A stretch of DNA of 18,379 nucleotides. Source: CAYVMN01 sp964452575. Its GTDB lineage: Bacteria > Desulfobacterota > DSM-4660 > Desulfatiglandales > Desulfatiglandaceae. Location of the stretch: assembly GCA_964452575.1 (NCBI GenBank), contig CAYVMN010000085.1, forward strand, positions 1 to 18,379, given 5' to 3'. This document shows, one piece after another, positions 1 through 6,955 of this stretch. Made by a program: the position numbers and the translations under genes. Under the pieces are notes generated by a model. That model was not told where the DNA came from. It did no database searches and saw only the letters and a list, made by a program, of their open reading frames with translations. Position 1 is the stretch's first letter; every line of letters begins with the position of its first letter.

Positions 1-2
1 TG

Positions 3-55
3 GAGCGCAAGCTCAGCTCGCCCCGTTCGCGGCGCGCCGGAGGCGTGCCGCGAAC
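3..55. repeat. GC-rich double-hairpin element
   Basis: Bases 3-14 form a 4-bp stem (GAGC/GCTC) closed by a GCAA loop, which is a GNRA tetraloop. Bases 25-37 pair with 43-55 (GTTCGCGGC against GCCGCGAAC plus four further pairs, one of them G-U) around a 5-base loop, giving a 13-bp stem. GC content is about 77% over 1-60, well above the rest of the window. The structure resembles an interspersed palindromic repeat of the REP type, but only one copy is visible, so repeat status is inferred. A rho-independent terminator is less likely because no T-tract follows directly. Confidence 0.4.
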
Positions 56-206
56 TGGCCATATGTCTGTCAAGGTTTTTTTGGGGGGTTATTTGAAAAA
101 GGCCTTTAAGGCAAATCAGGAGGGAAAACCCGCAGTGGTCGAGTTTATTGTGGACGGATGGGACCTTGCGCCGGGATTCAAGAGATTCTACGAGAGGCTC
201 AGCTGA
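3..206 (+). pseudogene. C-terminal fragment resembling a thiamine-diphosphate (acetolactate-synthase-like) enzyme
   Basis: The frame is open from the left edge and ends in TGA at 204-206; the first ATG is at 63 and would give 47 residues. From about residue 11 of that product the sequence (KKAFKANQEGKPAVVEFIVD, then a WDLAPGFKRFYERL tail) looks like the last strand and helix of the C-terminal TPP-binding domain of acetolactate-synthase-like enzymes. Upstream of the ATG the same frame encodes an Arg/Pro/Gly-rich stretch that does not resemble such an enzyme and lies in a GC-rich hairpin block. This suggests the gene is broken or was joined to a repeat just upstream. No TPP-binding GDG motif is present, so the fragment cannot be catalytic alone. 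It converges on the E2 gene with an 8-base overlap. It could instead be the real end of a gene entering from the left. Confidence 0.4.
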
Positions 207-1425
207 TCATCATCAAGGGGTCCTCAATCAATCCCTTGATGGTCTTCAAAAAGCTTGCCGCAGGCGCCCCGTCTATGATCCTATGATCAAAGGTCAGGCT
301 CAACCCTATACGGGCCTCTGGGACAACCCGGTCATTCTTGATACCAGGCCTTTTCACTATGCGACCAGCACCCAGTATGGCGCTCTCCGGGGGACGGATG
401 ATAGGCGTGAAATAATCGATATCAGCAAACCCCAGGTTTGATAGGGTGAAGGTCCCATTGACAAGCTCATCGCGGGAGAGCTTGTTCTGTCTGGTCTTCT
501 CGACAAGCTCCTTTATCTCACGCTCAATCTCCCAAATGGTCTTCATGTCAGGATTCCTGACCACAGGGACAATAAGCGCTTCTTTGGCCTCCATAGCCAG
601 GCCGATATGGACCTGCCTCCACACACGGATCTTATCTCCCTCTACGCTAACGTTTATCTTCGGGTGAAGACGGAGGGCCATGGCCGAGATCTTGACGAGT
701 ATGGCGTTATAGGAAACGTCTTGGCCCTTTCCACTGAAACGTGCTCGTAGTGCCACCAAGGATTCCGCGCATGCCTCTGTGTGCAAGGTGAGCTGAGCGG
801 TCTGACTGAGACTCTGATACATATTATTGAAAATAACCCGCCGGACACCTTCTATGGGGAGGCTCTCTATCGGTTCTTTAACAGCCAAGGCCGCTGGCGA
901 CCCCTTGGACGCCGTCTCTTCACCTCTATCAGCAGAAGCGGGCGAACCTGCTTGAGAGGAGGCCATATATTCTTCGACATCTTTCTTCATGATGGTTCCA
1001 TGGGGCCCTGTCGGCCTCACGAGAGAGAGGTCAATACCGTGCTGTTGGGCCAGCCTCCGGGCGACAGGCGCCGCTCTAAGACCGTCCGATTTTCTCCCCT
1101 GATCCGGCGTTGGCTGTTGAGGGGGCCTATCGGCAGTCTCTGACGCCCTTTGCATTGGCTCACCATATTGCTCGGCTATGCGCTCTCCCCGGGATGCAAT
1201 GATAGCCACCACCTGTGCGATAGGAACCTTTGAGCCTTTCGGAAAGAGAATCCTTGCCAGAATACCCGAGGCTGGCGCCTCGATTTCCACAGTCACCTTC
1301 TCGGATTCCACTTCAAGTAAGGGTTCCCCCTTCGCTACCCAGTCGCCTTCAGATCTAAACCACTTCAGGATAGTAACATGTTCAACAACTTCTCCTAGCG
1401 AGGGGATGATAACTTCTGTAGCCAT
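199..1425 (-). CDS. Dihydrolipoamide acyltransferase (E2) of a 2-oxoacid/acetoin dehydrogenase complex
   Basis: This is the E2 core protein. It carries acyl groups on a lipoyl-lysine and transfers them to CoA in the cytoplasm. Residues 1-80 form one lipoyl domain with the modified lysine at K43 (motif ESEKVTVEIEAP; the commoner form is ETDK). Residues about 114-155 form the peripheral subunit-binding domain (RAAPVARRLAQQHGID, ending KKDVEEYM). Pro/Ala/Ser-rich linkers lie on either side. Residues about 188-408 are the catalytic domain, with GTFTLSNLG at 324-332 and the active-site HRIIDG at 381-386 (H381, D385). The length of 408 is normal for a one-lipoyl E2. The gene starts 42 bases after E1 beta with only a weak AGAGG ribosome site. 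The acyl specificity (acetyl, branched-chain or acetoin-derived) cannot be read from sequence. The complex also needs an E3 dihydrolipoamide dehydrogenase, which is not in the window. Confidence 0.95.
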   Translation of the reverse strand: MATEVIIPSLGEVVEHVTILKWFRSEGDWVAKGEPLLEVESEKVTVEIEAPASGILARILFPKGSKVPIAQVVAIIASRGERIAEQYGEPMQRASETADRPPQQPTPDQGRKSDGLRAAPVARRLAQQHGIDLSLVRPTGPHGTIMKKDVEEYMASSQAGSPASADRGEETASKGSPAALAVKEPIESLPIEGVRRVIFNNMYQSLSQTAQLTLHTEACAESLVALRARFSGKGQDVSYNAILVKISAMALRLHPKINVSVEGDKIRVWRQVHIGLAMEAKEALIVPVVRNPDMKTIWEIEREIKELVEKTRQNKLSRDELVNGTFTLSNLGFADIDYFTPIIRPPESAILGAGRIVKRPGIKNDRVVPEARIGLSLTFDHRIIDGAPAASFLKTIKGLIEDPLMMIS

Positions 1426-1467
1426 TAGGCAGTGTCCTCTTTTCCGAGCCGTTCTTCAGTATTGACC

Positions 1468-2445
1468 TTAATCACCCACCATACTGATCACTTCATCAAT
1501 GATTTTCTGTTCATTTGGAATAACGAAATTCTCCAGCTCCGGGCTGAAGGGCACTGGCACATCCAGGGCCCCAAGACGATGGATCGGGGCAATCAGGGAT
1601 TCGAACCCTTCCCGTGCCACCGTGGCGGCGATCTCCGCCCCAAATCCGCTGGTGATGTTGGCCTGGTGGACGATCAGGAGCCTTCCTGTCTTCTCCACCG
1701 ATTTAAGAACGGTCTTCCTGTCCCACGGGTTGAGTGTCCTGAGGTCAATCACCTCAATGTGAATGCCTTGTCTTTCGAGCTCTTCGCCTGCCTTTAGGGC
1801 CTTATGGACCATCAGGGAATATGATACCACTGTCACGTCCCGCCCCCCCCTCTTGATATCAGCTATACCAAAGGGAATCAGGGTCTCTTCCTGCGGGACG
1901 GGGCCTTTCGTATGCATGAGCTGCTGATGCCCGAAAAAGAGTACGGGGTTATCATCCCGTATGGCTGTTTTTAGCATCCCCTTGGCATCGGATGGCGTTG
2001 ACGGTATGGCGACCTTCAGGCCTGGGACGTGGGTAAACCACGACTCAAGGTTCTGAGAGTGCTGTGCTGCCGCATTTCGCAGGCCTCCCAGAGATGAATG
2101 GATGACCAGGGGGACCTTGATGTCTCCGCCAAACATATAACGGACCTTGGCTGCCTGGTTCACAATTTGATCCATGGCAACGGCCATCAGGTCACAGAAC
2201 ATGATGTCGGCAACGGGCCGCATGCCTGTTATGGCCGCTCCGAGGGCGAATCCCACAATCGCATTTTCCGAAATGGGTGTGTCTCTCACACGCTCATCCC
2301 CGAATTCCTCCCACAACTGGGGTCTGGCCGCATATATCATGCCGAATCGCCCCACATCCTCTCCCATGATAAAGACCCGCTCATCGCGACGCATCTCTTC
2401 TGTAAGGGCCTCGATCAAGGCATCTGCAAAGGTAATTTCTCTCAT
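1468..2445 (-). CDS. 2-oxoacid/acetoin dehydrogenase E1 component, beta subunit
   Basis: This is the beta half of the alpha2beta2 thiamine-diphosphate E1 enzyme, which decarboxylates a 2-oxoacid (or cleaves acetoin) and passes the acyl group to the lipoyl arm of E2. Its 325 residues match the family length. Visible landmarks are GEDVGRFGM at 28-36, the RVRDTPISE segment with the expected cofactor-activating glutamate at E60, QHSQ with the conserved histidine at H129, and a C-terminal transketolase-like domain from about residue 190 (VTVVSYSLMVHKAL, IDLRTLNPWD). An AGGAGGA ribosome site begins right after the E1 alpha stop and sits 7 bases before the ATG; the gap between the genes is 14 bases, so they are surely co-transcribed. 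The sequence is closest in style to the acetoin/pyruvate group, and branched-chain oxoacid use remains possible. Confidence 0.95.
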   Translation of the reverse strand: MREITFADALIEALTEEMRRDERVFIMGEDVGRFGMIYAARPQLWEEFGDERVRDTPISENAIVGFALGAAITGMRPVADIMFCDLMAVAMDQIVNQAAKVRYMFGGDIKVPLVIHSSLGGLRNAAAQHSQNLESWFTHVPGLKVAIPSTPSDAKGMLKTAIRDDNPVLFFGHQQLMHTKGPVPQEETLIPFGIADIKRGGRDVTVVSYSLMVHKALKAGEELERQGIHIEVIDLRTLNPWDRKTVLKSVEKTGRLLIVHQANITSGFGAEIAATVAREGFESLIAPIHRLGALDVPVPFSPELENFVIPNEQKIIDEVISMVGD

Positions 2446-2459
2446 GGTGCCATCCTCCT

Positions 2460-3431
2460 CTACGCTGAGTACAGACCTTTAAGGGCGTCTTCAGGCCCTG
2501 GAAAAGGGCTATCTTGTGCGAAGCGAATCGCCTCTTTGATTTCCTCTTTGACTTCGAGGTGGATCCGGTCAAGATCCTTCTCCGCGAAGGCCCCTTCTTC
2601 CAGCAACTTTTTTCGAAATCTTTCTATGGGACATCTCTTTTTCCACTCCTCTATTTCCTGGGCAGTACGATATGTATATGTCCGGTCCGCTTCACCCTCA
2701 TAATGACCACGCCAGCGGTAGGTCTTGCACTCTAACAGGGTGGGGCCTTCCCCATTTCTGGCCCTCTGCGCGGCATCCCGGGCCGCCTCGTAAACCGCCA
2801 TTACGTCATTACCGTCTACCATACAGCCATGTATCCCATAGGCATCTTTTCTCATGTAGACATCTCTTATCGAAGTGCTCCTGCTCTGGGCTACCGAGAT
2901 GGCATACTGATTGTTCTCGCAGACATATAAGACCGGTAACTTCCAGACGGCCGCCAAATTAAGGCTCTCATGGAAGGTACCCTGGTTGGCACCTCCATCT
3001 CCGAAAAAACAGGCCACCACCTGATCCGTTCCTCGCATCTTGATAGAAAGGCCCGCCCCCCCGGCAATGGGCATTCCAGCGCCTACAATGCCGTTTGCCC
3101 CCAAGATCCCCAGATTGAGATCAGCGATGTGCATAGAGCCGCCTTTACCATTACAATAGCCCGTGATGCGGCCGAAAAGCTCTGCCATCATTCGGGAAAT
3201 CTCGCCCCCCTTGGCAATGCAATGCCCGTGCCCCCTGTGCGTGCTCGTGATGAAGTCATCCGGCCGGAGGGCCGAACAAACCCCTGTGGCCGTTGCCTCT
3301 TCACCTATGTACAGATGCAGCAACCCTGGTATCGAGGCCCGTGCCTTCAATTCGACGAGTTTCTCTTCGAATAGTCTGATCCGTAGCATCGTTCTATACA
3401 TCCTAATCTTAAATTCGCTTTGGGGATCCAT
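2460..3431 (-). CDS. 2-oxoacid/acetoin dehydrogenase E1 component, alpha subunit
   Basis: This is the thiamine-diphosphate-binding alpha subunit of E1. The TPP motif is complete: GDGGANQ from residue 144 and the closing ENN at 172-174, spaced as in the family. Other family landmarks are YIGEEA at 41-46, HRGHGH at 65-70 and GKGGSMH at 95-101, the last typical of AcoA/PdhA-type subunits. At 323 residues it matches the short bacterial AcoA/PdhA form and is shorter than typical branched-chain E1 alpha proteins of about 400. The ATG is supported by a GGAGG site 6 bases upstream. It lies 81 bases after the LivM gene of importer 1 on the same strand, so it may share that transcript. This is the first gene of an E1 alpha, E1 beta, E2 set. 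Confidence 0.95.
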   Translation of the reverse strand: MDPQSEFKIRMYRTMLRIRLFEEKLVELKARASIPGLLHLYIGEEATATGVCSALRPDDFITSTHRGHGHCIAKGGEISRMMAELFGRITGYCNGKGGSMHIADLNLGILGANGIVGAGMPIAGGAGLSIKMRGTDQVVACFFGDGGANQGTFHESLNLAAVWKLPVLYVCENNQYAISVAQSRSTSIRDVYMRKDAYGIHGCMVDGNDVMAVYEAARDAAQRARNGEGPTLLECKTYRWRGHYEGEADRTYTYRTAQEIEEWKKRCPIERFRKKLLEEGAFAEKDLDRIHLEVKEEIKEAIRFAQDSPFPGPEDALKGLYSA

Positions 3432-3512
3432 ATCACTCCTCCTATGGTAAACTGGCCCATGAAACCCTTTCGTTTAGAAATTCTCGAGGGAGAGACTTCC
3501 CCCGCCTTGGCC

Positions 3513-4487
3513 CTAGTGGGTGCGCCGTTGGTAGGAATGCCGCCAGCTTTGATACCTCTCTTGGAGGGTCCCATAGATTCCCTTGGGCAAGAATATGATG
3601 AGCGAAACCAGCGCCATCCCGTAAACCATTTGTGAGATGCCCACGAACTTGACGCCGTAAGCCACCCTTATGTATTCATCCAGGGCAACTATCATGGCTG
3701 TGCCGATCATGGGTCCCCAGAGGGTGTACATCCCTCCCAAAATGGCCTTAAAGGCGATGTCCAAAGAAGGCATCACCCCTGACAAGGTGTGTGGGTTAAG
3801 ATATGTCACATATTGGGCGTAGAGGACGCCCCCCATGGCAGTGAAAAAGGCGCTGATTATTGTGATGTAGAGTTTGTACCGAACAATACGGATGCCCAGG
3901 GTGGAGGCGGCGATTTCGTCCTCTCCGATGGCACGAAGGGCCTTTTGCATCTTGGATCGATCAATCAGTTTCCATACCACAAGAGCCCCTAAGAGAAAGA
4001 CGAGGGCTATGTAGTAGAAATAGGACTTCTGCTCAAATTGCATGTGCCAAAGCGATGTACCCACTCTGTTCAATGTGAATCCCAGTGACCCTCCCGTATA
4101 CTCCCGGAAGGCCACCAGCAATAGGGCGATGACTTCACCCAGGGCCAGTGTCACCAAGGCGAAATAGTCTCCTATAACACCAAACCGGAAACAGGCGTAC
4201 CCGACCAAGATGGCCAACAAAACAGCCGCAATCCCGCCAAGGGGCATACCAATCCAGGGAGAAAGCCCTATGCTGTTGAATAAGAGTCCGGCCGTATAGG
4301 CCCCGAGCCCGAGAAAGGCGCCGTGTCCCAATGAGACCAGACCGAATCGCCCCATATATGACCATGCCGTTGCCACGAAAGACCAGATAAAGATCAGGGT
4401 GATGATATGGAGAATATAGGGGGATGAAACCACCAGGGGGAAGGCGAAAAGGCACCCGAAGATGGCAATGACCAGAACGCGTTTCAA
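3513..4487 (-). CDS. livM: Branched-chain-type ABC importer permease LivM (importer 1)
   Basis: This integral inner-membrane permease of the LivM family pairs with LivH to form the transport channel. Its 324 residues are mostly hydrophobic, with about eight to ten membrane segments. The family landmarks are GRFGLVSLGHGAFLGLGAYT near residue 46 and the ATPase-coupling loop ALRAIGEDEIAASTLGI near residue 184, followed by KLYITIISAFFTAMGG. The start is TTG, supported by a GAGGGG ribosome site 6 bases upstream; the next in-frame methionine is 44 codons later and would remove the first membrane helix. It follows LivH by 11 bases and is the last transport gene before the dehydrogenase genes. The C-terminal tail is basic (RYQSWRHSYQRRTH). 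The substrate is not evident: the family carries branched-chain amino acids, amides, urea and aromatic or other carboxylates. Confidence 0.93.
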   Translation of the reverse strand: MKRVLVIAIFGCLFAFPLVVSSPYILHIITLIFIWSFVATAWSYMGRFGLVSLGHGAFLGLGAYTAGLLFNSIGLSPWIGMPLGGIAAVLLAILVGYACFRFGVIGDYFALVTLALGEVIALLLVAFREYTGGSLGFTLNRVGTSLWHMQFEQKSYFYYIALVFLLGALVVWKLIDRSKMQKALRAIGEDEIAASTLGIRIVRYKLYITIISAFFTAMGGVLYAQYVTYLNPHTLSGVMPSLDIAFKAILGGMYTLWGPMIGTAMIVALDEYIRVAYGVKFVGISQMVYGMALVSLIIFLPKGIYGTLQERYQSWRHSYQRRTH

Positions 4488-4493
4488 GGCCTA

Positions 4494-4499
4494 CCCCTC
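4494..4499 (-). promoter_or_regulatory. Ribosome binding site for the TTG start of LivM (importer 1)
   Basis: GAGGGG on the - strand overlaps the LivH stop codon and lies 6 bases before the TTG at 4485-4487. It supports the non-ATG start, as no other start precedes the first membrane helix. Confidence 0.55.
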
Positions 4500-5365
4500 T
4501 ATCTCGTTCCTTTGACGCCCATCAGGCCCTGGGGTCGTACAAGGACTACCATGATAAAAATGACTAGGACAATGATCTCAGCGACTTCCATGGTTGTAAG
4601 CACCGCAGAGACGGAGGTGACGATGCCGATAATAAAGGCGCCTATAAACCCTCCCAAGAGGTTCCCCATCCCACCCAGGACCACAATGATAAAGGCCATC
4701 AGGGTGAAGCTTCCCCCAAATTGAGGATGAACCGAATAGATAGGAGAAAAAAAGGCAGCGATGATACCGGTCAACCCCCCGCCCACTATCAGGGTGATGA
4801 GGTAGATGCCCCCAGGGTTAACACCCATTAGGCGGGCGCAGTCTACATCCTGTGAGACTGCCCGTATGGCCAGGCCGGTGTAGGTGCGGTTAAGAAAGAG
4901 ATAAAGGCCCGCCAGGACCACCAGGGCCCCGATAAAGGCTATAAGACTCGATGTCTTAATAAAGACGTTTTCGACACTCAGGACCGGCAAGTAGACCTGT
5001 ATGCCCCTCAGGTCGGCCCCCCATATGACATGGGCCAGGTTCTCAAACACGATAATCAACCCGGCAAGTGCCAGGAGCTGGTTCAATCGAGGAGCCTTCA
5101 AGAGGGGTTTGATGACGATCAGCTGGAGTAAGCCTCCCCAGGCAGCCATGACGACAATGGCCACCCCGCAAGAAATCACGAACGGCACCTCATAAACGGC
5201 GGTCAGGCTGTATATGACATACATCCCCAGCATGACGCATTGACCATAGGCCATGTGGATGACCTTAACCACCCCGAAGATCAGGTTCAGGCCAAAGGCC
5301 AGAAGTGCCAGAACCCCACCCAGCAGTAGACCATTAACCAGTGCGTTTAGGATGAGTATGGACAT
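4499..5365 (-). CDS. livH: Branched-chain-type ABC importer permease LivH (importer 1)
   Basis: This is the LivH-family inner-membrane permease of importer 1, 288 residues, with about eight hydrophobic segments. Family landmarks are AFGLNLIFGVVKVIHMAYG near residue 23 and the coupling loop AIRAVSQDVDCARLMGVNP near residue 166, followed by ITLIVGGGLTGIIAAFFSP. It ends in the typical LVRPQGLMGVKGTR tail. The ATG lies 3 bases beyond the LivF stop and the ribosome site is weak (GGGAT), so translation is probably coupled to LivF. It differs clearly from the LivH of importer 2, for example VIHMAYG against IVNLSHG in the same motif, which shows the two importers diverged long ago. Confidence 0.93.
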   Translation of the reverse strand: MSILILNALVNGLLLGGVLALLAFGLNLIFGVVKVIHMAYGQCVMLGMYVIYSLTAVYEVPFVISCGVAIVVMAAWGGLLQLIVIKPLLKAPRLNQLLALAGLIIVFENLAHVIWGADLRGIQVYLPVLSVENVFIKTSSLIAFIGALVVLAGLYLFLNRTYTGLAIRAVSQDVDCARLMGVNPGGIYLITLIVGGGLTGIIAAFFSPIYSVHPQFGGSFTLMAFIIVVLGGMGNLLGGFIGAFIIGIVTSVSAVLTTMEVAEIIVLVIFIMVVLVRPQGLMGVKGTR

Positions 5366-5368
5366 GGT

Positions 5369-6073
5369 TCAGATCCCGATATAGGCCTGCCGTATATACG
5401 TCTCTTGTGAGAAGGAATCCCTGTCTCCTTCAAGCCTTACCATTCCTGATTCAAGGAGGTAGGCTCGATCGCACAATTGAAGGGCCTTTCTTGCATTCTG
5501 CTCCACCATAAGGATAGAATAGCCCTGTGATTTTATCTTCCTCACAAATTCAAAGAGTGACGAGACGATCATCGGGGCCAGGCCTGATGAAGGTTCATCA
5601 AGCAGGATCAACTTAGGCCTTGACATCAGGCTCCGGGCGATGGCCAGCATCTGTCTCTCACCTCCACTCAGGGTATCTGCCAACTGGTATTGCCTTTCCC
5701 TCAGACGAGGAAAAAGGTGGTAGATCTCGTCCAGACTCTGGCCAAGGAAGTCTCTGGCACGCCTGATAAAGGAACCGATCTTGAGATTCTCAAACACGGT
5801 CAGTTGCGGAAAGATCTTGCCCCCCTCGGGAACATGAGCGATTCCGAGTTCCACAATTCTGTAAGCCGGAAGTCTTTCGATAGATCTTCCCAGAAAGGTG
5901 ATCTTCCCATTTACGGGTGGTTGTAACCCGGTTACGGCCTTCAGCAGGGTGCTCTTTCCTGCCCCGTTTGGTCCCACTGTGATGACCGTCTCTTCCTCAG
6001 CAACACTCAGGTCGAGGCCAAAGATTGCCTGGAACTCCCCGTAAAACACATCGATCCGTTCGACCTTTAGCAT
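5369..6073 (-). CDS. livF: Branched-chain-type ABC importer ATPase LivF (importer 1)
   Basis: This is one of the two ATP-binding subunits that power importer 1 on the cytoplasmic face. Its 234 residues carry Walker A GPNGAGKS at 34-41, the LivF-specific VPEGGKIFPQLTVFENL near residue 81, signature LSGGE at 135-139 and Walker B LILLDEP ending in D159 and E160. At the switch position it has glutamine (VEQNA, Q192) where most ABC ATPases have histidine; this is the normal LivF condition. It starts 23 bases after LivG with a weak GGGGAT ribosome site. It works as a heterodimer with LivG, whose switch histidine is present. Confidence 0.95.
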   Translation of the reverse strand: MLKVERIDVFYGEFQAIFGLDLSVAEEETVITVGPNGAGKSTLLKAVTGLQPPVNGKITFLGRSIERLPAYRIVELGIAHVPEGGKIFPQLTVFENLKIGSFIRRARDFLGQSLDEIYHLFPRLRERQYQLADTLSGGERQMLAIARSLMSRPKLILLDEPSSGLAPMIVSSLFEFVRKIKSQGYSILMVEQNARKALQLCDRAYLLESGMVRLEGDRDSFSQETYIRQAYIGI

Positions 6074-6096
6074 ACGATCCCCGTCACGATCCCACT

Positions 6097-6825
6097 TTAC
6101 TCCTCATCAGTGCCAAGATAGGCCTCAATGACCTTTTCATTGGCCCCAATCTCTTCAGGGGTTCCTTGTGCAATCACTTCACCGTAGTCCAGCACGGTCA
6201 CCTGTTCCACAAGGTTCATCAAGGCGCTCATGATATGTTCCACCCATACGATGGTGATCTTCAACTCAGAATGGATCTTTTGCAAGACCTGAGATGTCCT
6301 CCGGATCTCTTCCTGATTGAGCCCACTCATGATCTCGTCGGCCAGGAAGAGCTGCGGTCTTGTCGCCAGGACCCTGGCCATCTCCAGGCGTCGGAGGTTA
6401 CCGGCCGTCAATTCCCGGGGCATTGTTTCATGGTGCACACGTAGACCCACGAAATCGAGCCATTCCATGGCATCTTCTTGGGCCTCTCTATCCGACAAAG
6501 ATCGCTCTGATCTGCCGAACATGACGCCGACCATTACGTTTTCAAGCACGGTCATTTCCTGAAAAGGCCTGGGGATTTGAAAGGTCCTGGCAATCCCCAG
6601 GTGACAGATACGGTCCGGTGTCAAACGGGTGATGTCCTTTCCTTCGAAGATCACCTGACCCGAGGAGGCCGGATACACACCGGAGATCGCATTGAAAAAA
6701 GTGGTCTTCCCTGACCCATTCGGCCCGATCAGTCCGCAAAAGGCCCCTTTCTCCACCTGCAGGTCCACACGGTTAAGGGCCTGAAAACGGCCAAAATATT
6801 TACTCACTGAAACGGCTTTCAACAT
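6097..6825 (-). CDS. livG: Branched-chain-type ABC importer ATPase LivG (importer 1)
   Basis: This is the second ATP-binding subunit of importer 1. I chose the ATG at 6823-6825, giving 242 residues beginning MLKAVSVSKYFG. The frame is open to an ATG at 6870, but those 15 extra residues do not resemble family N-termini. No strong ribosome site precedes any of the candidate starts. Walker A GPNGSGKT is at 34-41, the LivG-type RTFQIPRPFQEMTVLENV near residue 80 and the switch histidine at H197 (VEHIM). Two motifs are unusual: the signature reads LTAGN (139-143) instead of LSYGQ or LSGGQ, and the Walker B region reads LFLADEIMSGLN instead of LLLDEPAAGLN. The catalytic D163 and E164 remain, so it should be active. 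Confidence 0.93.
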   Translation of the reverse strand: MLKAVSVSKYFGRFQALNRVDLQVEKGAFCGLIGPNGSGKTTFFNAISGVYPASSGQVIFEGKDITRLTPDRICHLGIARTFQIPRPFQEMTVLENVMVGVMFGRSERSLSDREAQEDAMEWLDFVGLRVHHETMPRELTAGNLRRLEMARVLATRPQLFLADEIMSGLNQEEIRRTSQVLQKIHSELKITIVWVEHIMSALMNLVEQVTVLDYGEVIAQGTPEEIGANEKVIEAYLGTDEE

Positions 6826-6909
6826 GATACTAATCCCAGGGCATACGGGTCTTGCCATTGGGGAGACCATGTGGTTTTCTCAAGGCCAGCCCCATAATCG
6901 ATCATTCGG

Positions 6910-6940
6910 GCGCAAGAGGCCCCATCGGACCTCTGTGCGC
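6910..6940 (-). other. Intercistronic mRNA hairpin after binding protein 1
   Basis: In the - strand transcript a 13-bp stem with one bulged C forms around a GAUG loop, 15 bases after the binding-protein stop. The arms run from GCGCA through AGAGGUCC to GGGCCUCU and UGCGC. One pair is G-U in the - strand RNA but would be A-C in the other strand, so the fold belongs to this transcript. No U-tract follows, so it is not a standard terminator. Its position between the binding protein and LivG suits partial termination or protection of the upstream mRNA from 3' exonucleases. Confidence 0.6.
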
Positions 6941-6955
6941 ACCAAATCATGTCTA

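Noticed and set aside
75..82. T-run after the GC-rich hairpin at 25-55 as a rho-independent terminator.
   Set aside because: The run lies about 20 bases past the stem and inside the TPP-like coding frame; terminators need the run directly after the stem.
116..137. AGGAGGG followed by GTG at 135 as a separate gene start on the + strand.
   Set aside because: The purine-rich stretch is explained by the conserved coding sequence NQEGKPAVV, and starting there would leave only about 23 residues.
781..1143. Open frames on the opposite strand of the E2, E1, transporter and oxidase genes, some over 100 codons.
   Set aside because: They lie fully inside well-supported genes, have unnatural composition (Arg/Pro/Ser-rich) and show no family motifs; they are shadow frames.
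6826..6870. Longer N-terminus for LivG of importer 1.
   Set aside because: The added residues do not look like the family, no ribosome site precedes the upstream ATGs, and the shorter start matches LivG N-termini.
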